The position numbers and the translations under genes are program-made. The notes under the pieces were generated by a model that worked only from the letters and a program-made list of their open reading frames with translations, had not been told where the DNA came from and did no database searches. Positions 16,385 through 24,067 of a DNA stretch of 64,000 nucleotides are shown piece by piece (position 1 is the first letter of the stretch; each line of letters opens with the position of its first letter). The stretch lies in assembly GCF_000430765.1 (NCBI RefSeq), contig NZ_KE387239.1, forward strand, positions 305,729 to 369,728. The letters run 5' to 3'. The stretch comes from Peribacillus kribbensis DSM 17871. GTDB taxonomy: Bacteria > Bacillota > Bacilli > Bacillales > DSM-1321.

Positions 16385-16687
16385 ATGGTTACCATGAAGG
16401 CAATTGTGATTGGAGGGCAAACGTTCATCGGAACGGCTGTTGAGCTTCCGAAAACCTCTCTTCTGGCTATTTCGGGCCAAAATGGATATGTAATGTGCGG
16501 TGCCCTGGACATTGGGTTATTAAACGAAAAGCTGAGGGAGAGAGGCATTATAGCAGGCAGAGCTGTAGGGGTGAAGACGCTCGACGAACTGCTTGAGGGC
16601 ACGATTGAGTCTGCCACCTATGAAGCTGAAAAAAGAGGAGTAGTCCCAGGGATGTCTGTGAGAGATGCCCTTTTACTCATTGGCTGA
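16385..16687 (+). CDS. yunC: DUF1805 family protein YunC
   Basis: 100 residues, a small single-domain protein of the DUF1805 family, close to the length of B. subtilis YunC. Characteristic stretch: GQTFIGTAVELPKTSLLAISGQNGYVMCG-type core followed by ALDIGLLNEKLRERG. Function unknown. GGTGGG lies 5 bases before the ATG at 16385; a second ATG at 16394 is also possible. Directly downstream of yunD with 59 bp between, likely cotranscribed. Confidence 0.85.
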   Translation: MVTMKAIVIGGQTFIGTAVELPKTSLLAISGQNGYVMCGALDIGLLNEKLRERGIIAGRAVGVKTLDELLEGTIESATYEAEKRGVVPGMSVRDALLLIG

Positions 16688-16973
16688 AAAAACTATATAA
16701 AGGGTTCCGTTCTAGCAGTCCCAGTTAATAAGGGTTGTCCTTAAGTGAGGTAACCAAAAAGTATTTTTGTGTTTTTCCAGTCGATAGAGGGAATTTTCAC
16801 CTCTATTTATGCTCATTTTACTCATCATTACGAAAGGGGAATTTCCCTCCCTCTATGTATCAGCCGGGCTCGGGTATATAAGCTGATCCTGGTCTAACCA
16901 AACAAAAGCAGGTGCAGAAACGTTTTCGTTGTTCTGCACCTGCGTTATTTTTAGGGACGTAATCGAATTCCGC
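16688..16973. other. Intergenic region with an imperfect inverted repeat
   Basis: No gene seen. ATAGAGGGAATTTTC (from ~16784) is loosely complementary to GGAATTTCCCTCCCTCTAT (ending ~16857), a long imperfect fold-back of unknown meaning, followed by the terminator at 16908. Confidence 0.4.
16908..16943. terminator. Bidirectional terminator
   Basis: Perfect 12-base arms GCAGGTGCAGAA / TTCTGCACCTGC, A-rich on the left and T-rich on the right. It serves yunC and the convergent yteA. Confidence 0.85.
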
Positions 16974-17750
16974 TTAAGGCCAATCCTTTTCAGCTTTTTT
17001 CTCATCCGGCTCTACATAAGGATCTAATTCATATGGATGAAGGTCTCCGAAAGTAGTCATAATGCCCTCTTCATCCAGTGCGGCTTCATATTCCTCGTGT
17101 CTCTCATTTGGGTAAACGGTAATATTCTGACCATACATATCATTTCCGATAAAATTTTCATAAGACTCTACATACCCGATCTGTTCCTCGGCCTCAATAT
17201 ACATATCTCCATACAAATTTTTTGGATTGGCAAAATCTGATGGTGAATTCGAAGTGCCGTGCTCAGCGGCATCCTGCCAGGAATCCTCCGCATCATAGGC
17301 GGTGTCTTCATCCATTTCATCCATATCAAATTTTCCAAAGGGAGGCATTAAAACTCCTTCTTCTACCGGCCGGTCATGAGAGACCGCCTGCGGGGCATGC
17401 TTTATGCAAAATGTAGTGCTTGGGACCGCTTCGAGCCTCTCATTGGGGATGTCATCCCCGCAAACCTCACAGCTGCCGTACGTACCGTTCTGTATGGCCT
17501 CCAAGGCACGATTGATCTGCGAATATTCCAGCTTTTCACGCTCATTTAAGGCAAGGTCCTTTTCTCTTTCATACAGCTCGGTCCCAAGATCAGCGGGATG
17601 GTTATCGTATGCGGATAGCTCGCTTGTACTTTCCTGTGGGAATCTCCATTCCATTCCGAATGAATTGTTTATTTGAAATCGATCCTCGATGCTTTTTTTC
17701 TGCTCGGTTAATATGGACTTCAACTGTTCTGTCTGTGCAGGCGAAACCAT
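16974..17750 (-). CDS. yteA: DksA/TraR-type zinc-finger protein YteA
   Basis: 258 residues. An N-terminal coiled coil (TEQLKSILTEQKKSIEDR) leads to a DksA-like zinc finger with CEVC and a second half FCIKHA about 17 residues on, giving a Cys3-His site. The long acidic C-terminal tail (DMDEMDEDTAYDAED) is typical of YteA, a sporulation-associated member in Bacillus. DksA relatives bind in the RNA polymerase secondary channel; whether YteA does so is not known to me. It is monocistronic with its own promoter region to the right of 17750, convergent with yunC. Confidence 0.85.
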   Translation of the reverse strand: MVSPAQTEQLKSILTEQKKSIEDRFQINNSFGMEWRFPQESTSELSAYDNHPADLGTELYEREKDLALNEREKLEYSQINRALEAIQNGTYGSCEVCGDDIPNERLEAVPSTTFCIKHAPQAVSHDRPVEEGVLMPPFGKFDMDEMDEDTAYDAEDSWQDAAEHGTSNSPSDFANPKNLYGDMYIEAEEQIGYVESYENFIGNDMYGQNITVYPNERHEEYEAALDEEGIMTTFGDLHPYELDPYVEPDEKKAEKDWP

Positions 17751-17990
17751 GATTGAACTCCTTCCTTTGCCGCTGCATTGATCAAAAATGACAGTCCGGC
17801 GGTCATTAATATCTATAATGGATAAGACGTCTAGTAATTGTATTTATAATTTATTTTCAGTTAAACATCCTGTTATTATGTAAGCAATAACATTTTCCAA
17901 CCTGCGAAACAGCAGTGTGAAGGGCATGATCAGGGTGAGCAGGAGTCATACTATATGAGCGGAACCATTTTGCATTTTAGGAGGGGTTGT

Positions 17991-18143
17991 ATGGTTAACC
18001 AGGATTTTTCGAAATTCCATAAGCTTCAGGAGAAGCATAAATCGGTGTATCTCGAAGGAAAAGATGAACATGCTCCAGCGAACAAGTCTCATTCTAATAA
18101 CAAAAAGACGGATTATGCGCCGGGTGTTACGGGCAGGAGTTAA
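17991..18143 (+). CDS. Small hydrophilic protein of unknown function
   Basis: 50 residues from ATG 17991, chosen because TAGGAGGGG ends 4 bases earlier; the longer in-frame version at 17955 has no ribosome binding site. The product begins MVNQDFSKFHKLQEKHKSV, is rich in Lys, His, Ser and Asn, and ends in YAPGVTGRS. No signal peptide or membrane segment. I do not recognise it; the small, charged, Asn-rich nature and the neighbouring spore genes make a spore-related role conceivable. Confidence 0.6.
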   Translation: MVNQDFSKFHKLQEKHKSVYLEGKDEHAPANKSHSNNKKTDYAPGVTGRS

Positions 18144-18154
18144 CAATAAATTAA

Positions 18155-18174
18155 GGGCTCCTAATAAGGAGCCC
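18155..18174 (+). terminator. Hairpin after the 50-residue ORF
   Basis: GGGCTCC / GGAGCCC with a 6-base loop and a weak T tract. Almost the same hairpin recurs at 18363-18387, on the other side of the repeat element. Confidence 0.5.
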
Positions 18175-18222
18175 TATAAGCGTTAAAAAATCTGCGTATT
18201 AAATTTTATAGCCCGAATAGTT

Positions 18223-18321
18223 CTGCGCGGGAGCAGCGGGACAGGTGAGACCCCGCAGGCGATGCCGAGGAGGCTCACCGCCCGCCCCGCGGAAAGTGAA
18301 GTGCCTGGAACGGAAATCAAC
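18223..18321 (+). repeat. Dispersed GC-rich intergenic repeat, copy 1
   Basis: About 100 bases running from CTGCGCGGGAGCAGCGGG to CCTGGAACGGAAATCAAC. An approximately 90 % identical copy lies in reverse orientation at 59650-59730, and both ends of a rearranged copy lie at 25995-26126. It contains internal complementarity (GGTGAGACC near the left, GGCTCACC to the right). This kind of element is common between genes in many Bacillus genomes; no ORF. Confidence 0.8.
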
Positions 18322-18362
18322 CGTTCCAGCCTGAGACGGACAACTAATACTTCTTGAAACTA

Positions 18363-18387
18363 AAGGGCTCCTCTAAAAGGAGCCCTT
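18363..18387 (-). terminator. Terminator of the csgA-like gene
   Basis: AAGGGCTCCT / AGGAGCCCTT, immediately after the stop at 18389 and followed on the minus strand by TAGTTTC. Confidence 0.65.
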
Positions 18388-18388
18388 C

Positions 18389-18646
18389 TCAATAGGTCAT
18401 TAGCAGTTCGTATACTTCATTCAGCTGTTTGGAACGTTCGTAATCTTTTTCCTGATCGGAATAATCGATGGCTTCTTTAAGGATATTGTTTAAATAGTCG
18501 TTTTCTTCAGCAGTTAATTCATCGACAAATGCTGTTTCGTCTGGATAATTTTTTTTGGATAGACGGGCATATAATCTTTTCCCGACCGCATCCTGTCCTG
18601 TATGGCCGGACAGGATTTCTCTCAGATATCCCAGTGATTGATCCAC
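18389..18646 (-). CDS. Small sporulation protein, CsgA-like
   Basis: 85 residues using GTG at 18646, which has GGGGAGTG 6 bases upstream; an ATG-started version 19 codons longer has no good box. The sequence begins VDQSLGYLREILSG and ends KQLNEVYELLMTY, resembling what I recall of the forespore sigma-G-dependent protein CsgA of B. subtilis (about 82 residues, LNEVYE near the end). It is acidic and predicted helical. The exact function is not known. It precedes its own terminator and lies downstream of glnK on the same strand. Confidence 0.6.
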   Translation of the reverse strand: MDQSLGYLREILSGHTGQDAVGKRLYARLSKKNYPDETAFVDELTAEENDYLNNILKEAIDYSDQEKDYERSKQLNEVYELLMTY

Positions 18647-18723
18647 TGTTATCACTCCCCGCACTAATATGGAGTTATTTTGTGTGAAAAGGAGTGTTTC
18701 CATACCGGGAGAATCAAAAAGGA

Positions 18724-19086
18724 TTATTTATCATTCTGCAGTGCATCGCAGCCTTCTTCTCCTGTACGGATCTTAATGGCGTTTGCCAGCTCATAGACGA
18801 AGATCTTCCCATCGCCTGGTTTTCCGGTATAGCAGATTTTCCGGGCGGTATCTACTACCGATTGAACTGGAACCTTGCAGACCACGATTTCTACTTTGAT
18901 CCGCTCAATCATATTGATTTCTCTTGTTACTCCCCGATAATGCTCAACGAACCCTTTTTGAATTCCGCAGCCGAGAGCGTCGGTGACGGTAATGCCGCTG
19001 ACGCCGATTTTGGCAAGTTCCAGCTTGAGCTGGTCAAATTTAGACGGACGGGTAATGATTTCTATCTTCGTTAATGTTTCGCTCAT
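18724..19086 (-). CDS. glnK: P-II family nitrogen regulator (GlnK/NrgB)
   Basis: 120 residues. P-II signatures: KIEIITRPSKFDQLKLEL at the start, VTDALGCGIQKG before the T-loop, EHYRGVTREI with the T-loop tyrosine, and TGKPGDGKIFV with the C-terminal block EDGxI-like region ending IRTGEEG. P-II trimers bind 2-oxoglutarate and ADP/ATP and, in Bacilli, dock onto the ammonium channel and TnrA. It lies 14 bp downstream of amt on the same strand, the standard nrgAB (amtB-glnK) operon order. Confidence 0.93.
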   Translation of the reverse strand: MSETLTKIEIITRPSKFDQLKLELAKIGVSGITVTDALGCGIQKGFVEHYRGVTREINMIERIKVEIVVCKVPVQSVVDTARKICYTGKPGDGKIFVYELANAIKIRTGEEGCDALQNDK

Positions 19087-19100
19087 TATTTTACCAGCTC

Positions 19101-20324
19101 CTATATGTTTGATTCATGGTAGGCTTTTTCTCCATGGAGGGAAAGATCTAGCCCGAGGTATTCTTCTTCTTCATTCACCCTGATTGGCATAAAGGTGTGG
19201 ATCACCTTAATGATGATAAAGGTAACAATGGAAATGAAGACATACGTGGCACCGATCCCTGCAAGCTGCTTAAGCAGAAGTGTGAAATTTCCATAAAATA
19301 CTCCGTCTGCCCCCCCTGAATTTACAGAGGTGGTGGCGAATAATCCTGTTGCAATTCCTCCCCAGGTTCCGCCGATTCCATGAAGCCCAAATGCATCCAG
19401 AGCATCGTCATATCCAAGTTTTTTCTTCAGAGAGAAAACTCCCCAGAAGCAGACCGCTCCTCCTACAAACCCAATTATGATGGAAGAGGCTGGTGTGACA
19501 AATCCGCAGGCTGGTGTGATCGCTACAAGGCCCGCCACGGCACCTGAAATGGAGCCAAGCATAGTAGGCTTCTTATTGATTTTCCATTCTATGAGGATCC
19601 AGCCGAGGATGCCGGCTGCTGCTGCAACTGCGGTATTAATAAATACAGTCATAGCTAATTCATTTAAGGTCAGTGTGCTTCCTACATTGAATCCGTACCA
19701 TCCAAACCAGATTAAGGAGCCGCCGAGCAGAGTAAGCGGAAGATTGTGCGGCGTACTTGTATTTGATTCCTTGCGCTTGCCTAAATAGATGGCAAGAATC
19801 AGACCCGTCACTCCTGAAGAGATGTGTACAACATTACCGCCGGCAAAATCGAGTGCACCCAGCTCTCTAAGCCAGCCGCCGACTCCCCATACCCAGTGGG
19901 CGACCGGAGCATAGGCCAATAAAGACCACAGGATAGTAAAGATGGTGAATGCGGAGAATTTCATTCTTTCGGCCACGGCTCCTGCAATCAGTGCAGAGGT
20001 CAAAACCGCAAAGGTCATCTGGAACATCATGAACAAATTGTGAGGGATGGTTTCACTATAATCAGGATTTGCTTTAAAGGTGACATCTTTTAAACCCGCC
20101 CAGTCGAAACTTCCGATTAGCGGGGAACCAGGAGAAAAGGAAAGGGAGTAGCCAATCAAAACCCATAGAATAGAGACAATGGCCATAGGAATATAGCTGT
20201 GCATCGCAGTGCTCAGGACATTCTTGCTCCTGACCATTCCCCCGTAAAACAAGGCGATCCCTGGTGTCATGATCCAGACTAAAAGAGTACAAAAAAACAT
20301 AAATACACTGTCATTCATCTTCAT
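19101..20324 (-). CDS. nrgA: Ammonium transporter (AmtB/NrgA)
   Basis: 407 residues with about 11 membrane segments. Signatures: TPGIALFYGGMVRSKNVLS in the first helices, AHWVWGVGGWL, DFAGGNVVHISSGVTGL, WFGWYGFNVGST and GLHGIGGTWGG, which include the twin pore histidines and the Phe gate region. It imports ammonium at low external nitrogen. AAGGGG precedes the ATG at 20324. A perfect TnrA/GlnR operator begins 17 bases upstream of the start codon, and glnK follows in the operon. Confidence 0.95.
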   Translation of the reverse strand: MKMNDSVFMFFCTLLVWIMTPGIALFYGGMVRSKNVLSTAMHSYIPMAIVSILWVLIGYSLSFSPGSPLIGSFDWAGLKDVTFKANPDYSETIPHNLFMMFQMTFAVLTSALIAGAVAERMKFSAFTIFTILWSLLAYAPVAHWVWGVGGWLRELGALDFAGGNVVHISSGVTGLILAIYLGKRKESNTSTPHNLPLTLLGGSLIWFGWYGFNVGSTLTLNELAMTVFINTAVAAAAGILGWILIEWKINKKPTMLGSISGAVAGLVAITPACGFVTPASSIIIGFVGGAVCFWGVFSLKKKLGYDDALDAFGLHGIGGTWGGIATGLFATTSVNSGGADGVFYGNFTLLLKQLAGIGATYVFISIVTFIIIKVIHTFMPIRVNEEEEYLGLDLSLHGEKAYHESNI

Positions 20325-20340
20325 TACCCCTTTTGTGTTA

Positions 20341-20357
20341 TGTTATATTTTATTACA
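20341..20357. promoter_or_regulatory. TnrA/GlnR box
   Basis: TGTTATATTTTATTACA matches TGTnAnATTTTnTnACA at every defined position. It lies 17-33 bases before the amt start codon. A second, poorer site with correct 17-base end spacing (TGTCA...TAACA) lies at 20443-20459. Confidence 0.8.
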
Positions 20358-20491
20358 TGGATTTGTTATAAAATATATCTTATAAGTAAAATAAGATTTT
20401 TACAAGAGATTTTTATGTAAAATATTCTGAAAATTATTTTTATGTCATGAAACCTAACATTAGTTTTTGTCCAGATCATTAATTGAACGGT

Positions 20492-20517
20492 TAAAGTTTT
20501 TGTAAAAATGTCGATAT
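20492..20517 (+). promoter_or_regulatory. Sigma-D-like promoter overlapping a sigma-A -10
   Basis: TAAA (20492-20495), 14 bases, GTCGATAT (20510-20517) fits the sigma-D pattern TAAA-N14..16-GCCGATAT with one mismatch. TATAAT at 20515-20520 could instead serve sigma-A. It precedes the HD-GYP gene by about 95 bases; the leader between can form small hairpins (GGACT/AGTCC). Confidence 0.4.
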
Positions 20518-20613
20518 AATCTAGGGGAATAAACAGGACTAAAGACCTGAAGGAGTCCGATAAAGGGCCAGCCTCAAGGGCAATATGAAGTTTGAAGAGG
20601 ACAGGGGAAAATT

Positions 20614-21717
20614 ATGAGATTGATGTCCACTGAATTATTGAAGCCAGGAATTGTCCTGGGGAGAAGTATATATAATGAAAGAGGGAAAGCTTTGCTTAAT
20701 GAAGGGGTAACCCTGACAGACAGGCATATCATCCGTCTGAAGGAGCTTAATATACCCTTTGTACATATTTTTGATCCGCTTACTTCCCACATTAAGGTTG
20801 TAGAAACTGTATCTGCAGAATTAAGGCGGAAGGCTGTAAGCAGCATTTATTCTGCTTTTCGAGAGCTTCAGGAGGAGCCGCAGATGAGTACGACAGTGGT
20901 ACTCGAAAAAACGACAAGACATTTCAAGGGCCTTGTCTCAGAGCTTGTTCAAGAATTACATAAACATCAAGATCTTGTGCAATTACTGACAGATGTATAT
21001 ACGTATGACAGTTATATTTTTACACATTCGCTCAATGTGACTCTTTACACCATTGCAGTAGGGATTAAATTAAAGCTCACCAGGTGCAAGCTGGAGACGC
21101 TTGCTTTAGGGGCCTTGCTCCATGATGTTGGGAAGCTTGCTGTTCCCTTGGATATTCTTTTAAAGCCTGGCCGGCTTACAGAGGAAGAATTCAGCGAGAT
21201 AAAAAATCATGCTGAGAATGGCTTCAAGATGTTAAAAGATATCTCTTCTATTCCAATTATTGCAGCGCATTGCGCCTATCAGCATCATGAACGGCTGGAC
21301 GGTTCCGGTTATCCAAGGGGACTTAAAGGGGAGGATATCCATCACTTTGGGAAAATCATTGCGGTAGCAGATGTGTTTGATGCCGTAACCTCCAATAGGA
21401 GCTACAGGAGTGCCATGCTTCCGCATGAAGGCTTGGAGATCCTATATGCAGGTGCAGGAACACAATTTGATAGAGATATCGTAAAAGCTTTCAGGAAATC
21501 AGTGGCCATCTATCCGAACAGCCTTGTGGTCAGATTAAATGACGGCAGGAAGGCTGTGGTAAGCAGACAGAATCACGATGTCAGCGACAGACCGGTGGTC
21601 GAGATCTTTGAGGAAGAAGGAAAACTTCTGGAATCAACTTATGAAGTAGACCTTGAAGCCCAATTAGATGTCATCATTACTGGCTGCGATACCGGCTCGT
21701 TCGTGCTTCAAGCATAA
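20614..21717 (+). CDS. HD-GYP domain cyclic-di-GMP phosphodiesterase
   Basis: 367 residues. An N-terminal region (~1-125) resembling the DUF3391-type lead domain is followed by an HD-GYP domain: HSLNVTLYTIAVG, LLHDVGKLAVP (HD), HAENGFKML, HHERLDGSGYPRGLKG (GYP) and VADVFDAVTS. These residues bind the metal centre that hydrolyses c-di-GMP; all are intact. A C-terminal ~65-residue segment (VVRLNDGRKAVVSRQN) completes the protein. AGGGGA lies 6 bases before ATG. A sigma-D-like promoter upstream would couple it to motility. An EAL protein is encoded 2.4 kb downstream. Confidence 0.9.
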   Translation: MRLMSTELLKPGIVLGRSIYNERGKALLNEGVTLTDRHIIRLKELNIPFVHIFDPLTSHIKVVETVSAELRRKAVSSIYSAFRELQEEPQMSTTVVLEKTTRHFKGLVSELVQELHKHQDLVQLLTDVYTYDSYIFTHSLNVTLYTIAVGIKLKLTRCKLETLALGALLHDVGKLAVPLDILLKPGRLTEEEFSEIKNHAENGFKMLKDISSIPIIAAHCAYQHHERLDGSGYPRGLKGEDIHHFGKIIAVADVFDAVTSNRSYRSAMLPHEGLEILYAGAGTQFDRDIVKAFRKSVAIYPNSLVVRLNDGRKAVVSRQNHDVSDRPVVEIFEEEGKLLESTYEVDLEAQLDVIITGCDTGSFVLQA

Positions 21718-21746
21718 ATAGAGGCCCATACGAGGGCCTCTATTTT
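21718..21746. terminator. Terminator between convergent genes
   Basis: ATAGAGGCCC / GGGCCTCTAT followed by TTTTCTTTT; it overlaps the stop codon of lytH. Confidence 0.8.
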
Positions 21747-22756
21747 CTTTTGATTCTGGCATTTAAATCGTTTCTTTCCCAGACCCGCAATAATGGATAG
21801 GGATCAAAGGACCATTCTGTCAAACCATTATCCTTATAAAGTCCATAATGAAGGTGCGGAGGGAACTTGCCTGATGTGCCCGGAGGACCGTAGCCGGTGC
21901 TTCCGACACCTCCGATGTAAGTACCTGGGCTGACAGCCTGTCCTGTCTTAAGGCCCTTTGCAAAGCCGCTGAGATGGGCAAAATAATGATAGGTGTTATT
22001 AATATCGCGGATTCCAATCCTCCACCCGCCGTATTTGTTCCATCCCTTCATCTCTACAATGCCATAGCAGGTAGAACGCACTGGAAGGCCATAATCTGCA
22101 AAGATATCAGTCCCCTCGTGTGTCCGGCGGCCTCCCCATCCCCTTGCCACCCCCCAGGTTCCTCTATAGGTGTAATGGGTCCGTACAGGTACAGGAAATA
22201 CTTTTTTATTGAGGTCTAAGGTTTTAAACTTCTTAAATAATCGAGCATTTCCCATGATGATTCCCACTGCCTTATCCCGCCTATAATAATGCCACAATCC
22301 AATCCGTATGTTTCCTTCATCATGCCCGTAGTTCATTAAATAGTGTGCAATGGAAAACAGGAGGTCTTCATTAGTTGTCATGCTCGCACGGCCATCTCCG
22401 TTCCCGTCCGTTCCCATGCCTCCCCAGAATTGAATGGAAGCAGGGTTTGAATCATTTTTATCAGGATTAAGCAGTCCGGCCCATTCTTCTCTTGTCATAT
22501 AGATTCCGACGGGTCCGGTGGAATCGGGAAGATCTCTTCTTGCATTTCTTCTGCTATGTTCATATTGATCTATAGCTGCGATTAAATACCATGGAAGCTG
22601 TGTAGCTGTTTCGACAAACTGATACAAGCTCATTCTTGTTTTCAATTTATACGCGTCATTGGGCACAGATGAGGCGGCGTGCATATCAGACGGAAGCATA
22701 AAAAAACTATTGAACAAAACAGTCCCAGCTGTAAGGATAAAAAAGAGTAAACGCAC
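21740..22756 (-). CDS. lytH: M23-family peptidoglycan endopeptidase LytH
   Basis: 338 residues from GTG 22756, chosen because AAGGGG lies 8 bases upstream and a signal peptide (VRLLFFILTAGTVLFNSFF) begins there. The C-terminal half is a LytM/M23 peptidase: HEGTDIFADYG gives the first His and Asp, and FPPHLHYGLY the HxH. B. subtilis LytH is a sporulation L-Ala-D-Glu endopeptidase that trims cortex peptidoglycan side chains. The middle part (SIAHYLMNYGHDEGN) resembles the lytic-transglycosylase-like domain found in LytH. Location next to yutD agrees with the B. subtilis order. No neighbour on the same strand nearby. Confidence 0.85.
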   Translation of the reverse strand: MRLLFFILTAGTVLFNSFFMLPSDMHAASSVPNDAYKLKTRMSLYQFVETATQLPWYLIAAIDQYEHSRRNARRDLPDSTGPVGIYMTREEWAGLLNPDKNDSNPASIQFWGGMGTDGNGDGRASMTTNEDLLFSIAHYLMNYGHDEGNIRIGLWHYYRRDKAVGIIMGNARLFKKFKTLDLNKKVFPVPVRTHYTYRGTWGVARGWGGRRTHEGTDIFADYGLPVRSTCYGIVEMKGWNKYGGWRIGIRDINNTYHYFAHLSGFAKGLKTGQAVSPGTYIGGVGSTGYGPPGTSGKFPPHLHYGLYKDNGLTEWSFDPYPLLRVWERNDLNARIKRK

Positions 22757-22867
22757 CTCCACACCCCTTTCGAATAGATGACAATAGTTTGCGCCTTTGC
22801 ATTCTGTTTTCATGTGGGATAAATTATGGAAAACAAGCAGAAAAAGCCACTTTTTTGTAAATATCGT

Positions 22868-22896
22868 TTAGAAATTCATGGGGAATACGTTATAAT
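22868..22896 (+). promoter_or_regulatory. Sigma-A-like promoter of yutD
   Basis: TATAAT at 22891-22896, with a poor -35 (TTAGAA) 17 bases upstream. It lies inside the longest reading frame of yutD and therefore supports the shorter start at 22919. Confidence 0.4.
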
Positions 22897-22918
22897 TTTG
22901 TTAGGCGAGGTGATAGAC

Positions 22919-23194
22919 GTGATCGAGATCAATAATATTTGCTATGAGCTGGTGGATGAAAGAAGCGATGGCTTTAATGAAGAGGCCTTTAGAGCGAGAT
23001 ACAGCGAGATTTTAAATAAATATGATTATATTCTTGGGGATTGGGGCTACGGACAATTAAGGCTGAAGGGTTTTTTTGATGATCAGAACCAGAAAGCGGC
23101 CTTTGATACAAAGATAAGCACTGTTTCCGAGTATCTCTATGAGTTTTGTAATTTCGGGTGCCCATATTTTGTAGTGAAGAAGATTAAAAAATGA
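22919..23194 (+). CDS. yutD: YutD family protein (DUF1027)
   Basis: 91 residues from GTG 22919. GCGAGGTG lies 7 bases upstream and a TATAAT box lies between this start and the earlier in-frame ATG, so the 122-residue version is rejected. The core INNICYELVDERSDGFNEEAF and GDWGYGQLRLKGF is typical of the small YutD family of Firmicutes; function unknown. Followed by a terminator at 23221. In B. subtilis it neighbours lytH/yunA and yutC-yutE, as here. Confidence 0.85.
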   Translation: MIEINNICYELVDERSDGFNEEAFRARYSEILNKYDYILGDWGYGQLRLKGFFDDQNQKAAFDTKISTVSEYLYEFCNFGCPYFVVKKIKK

Positions 23195-23220
23195 ACCGAT
23201 TTCTTGTGGGAATAGAAAAG

Positions 23221-23262
23221 AGGCAGCCTGAGGGGCTCGAACCCTTAAGTGGCTGCCTTTTA
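23221..23262. terminator. Terminator between convergent genes
   Basis: AGGCAGCC (23221-23228) pairs with GGCTGCCT (23251-23258), then TTTATC. Confidence 0.7.
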
Positions 23263-23275
23263 TCGAAGAGGTGAT

Positions 23276-23563
23276 TCAGCTGTTCCCTGTCTGGGTGTAT
23301 GGGGGCTGTTCTCCTTTTTCTGGATCATCATGGGTTGGATGTGCGCCCTCCATCTGTCGTGGTTTATTTTCATGCAGGGTTTTGTTTTCATAATTAAAAG
23401 CTGAATAATGACGCTGCCCTTTCTTCCAGGCAGTGCTTTTATTTTGGACAGCCTCAGCTGCATTCATGGGAGCGCCGTAGGCTCCTTCCGGAAATTCTTC
23501 CGGAATTAAGTATTGTGCCGTTTTTTCAACATTAGCAAAATCATGGTAGGAATCATTTTTCAT
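23276..23563 (-). CDS. Small YutC-like cytosolic protein (possibly DUF3905)
   Basis: 95 residues, hydrophilic, no signal or membrane segment. The N-terminus carries KTAQYLIPEEFPEGAYGAP, which I associate with the DUF3905/YutC group of Bacillus cytosolic proteins; the C-terminus is rich in His, Pro, Glu and Asp (HPTHDDPEKGEQPPY) and probably unstructured. Function unknown. Between yutD and the DUF3055-like gene, convergent with yutD. The family name is from memory of similar proteins and not certain. Confidence 0.65.
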   Translation of the reverse strand: MKNDSYHDFANVEKTAQYLIPEEFPEGAYGAPMNAAEAVQNKSTAWKKGQRHYSAFNYENKTLHENKPRQMEGAHPTHDDPEKGEQPPYTQTGNS

Positions 23564-23617
23564 TTTTTTGCCTCCAGAGCATTTTGGATAGTATGCCCCA
23601 ATAGCCTGCGAAAATGA

Positions 23618-23884
23618 TTACACCACCTCATGCAGAAAGGAAATCAATTCAGCCGCTTCCTCTTCTGAAAGTTTAAATACATGCTCAATGTAGCCTTCCT
23701 CTTCCAGATCATCGCTTCCTATGATAGCAAAATGGCTGCTCTGGAGATCCAGGACGATCTGCTTGCCGTAAAAGCGGTCTGTCGAGATGATGGCCAGATC
23801 ATAACGGGAATTATCCCCCATAAAACTGACGAATCTTGTTTTAGCGTTTAAAAGGTCATCATATAAAAATAAACGTTCTCCCAA
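23618..23884 (-). CDS. DUF3055/SAV0927-like small protein
   Basis: 88 residues. The sequence LYDDLLNAKTRFVSFMGDNSRYDLAII, followed by FYGKQIVLDLQSSHFAIIG and a C-terminal helix EEEAAELISFLHEVV, matches my recollection of the DUF3055 family of Firmicutes, which has no assigned function. AGGAGGGTAAC precedes the ATG. It lies 54 bp upstream of the YutC-like gene on the same strand and is probably cotranscribed with it. Confidence 0.7.
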   Translation of the reverse strand: MGERLFLYDDLLNAKTRFVSFMGDNSRYDLAIISTDRFYGKQIVLDLQSSHFAIIGSDDLEEEGYIEHVFKLSEEEAAELISFLHEVV

Positions 23885-24067
23885 TGTTACCCTCCTCCAT
23901 TACCAAGTAGTACTCCTGGCTCCTTATATCTTTTATACAGCCCTGTAGAAAAAACCTTTATTATGCAGAATTATTTTCCTGCGAATTCAGAGAAAGGAGA
24001 CAAAATTTTCCCTGTATGTGATAATATGACTATGACACCCTAAGAAATATGGAAAGGAATAGGTGAA

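Noticed and set aside
20521-20613. c-di-GMP (GEMM) riboswitch before the HD-GYP gene
   Set aside because: The conserved GGNAAACC-type core and tetraloop receptor are not present; only small hairpins are seen.
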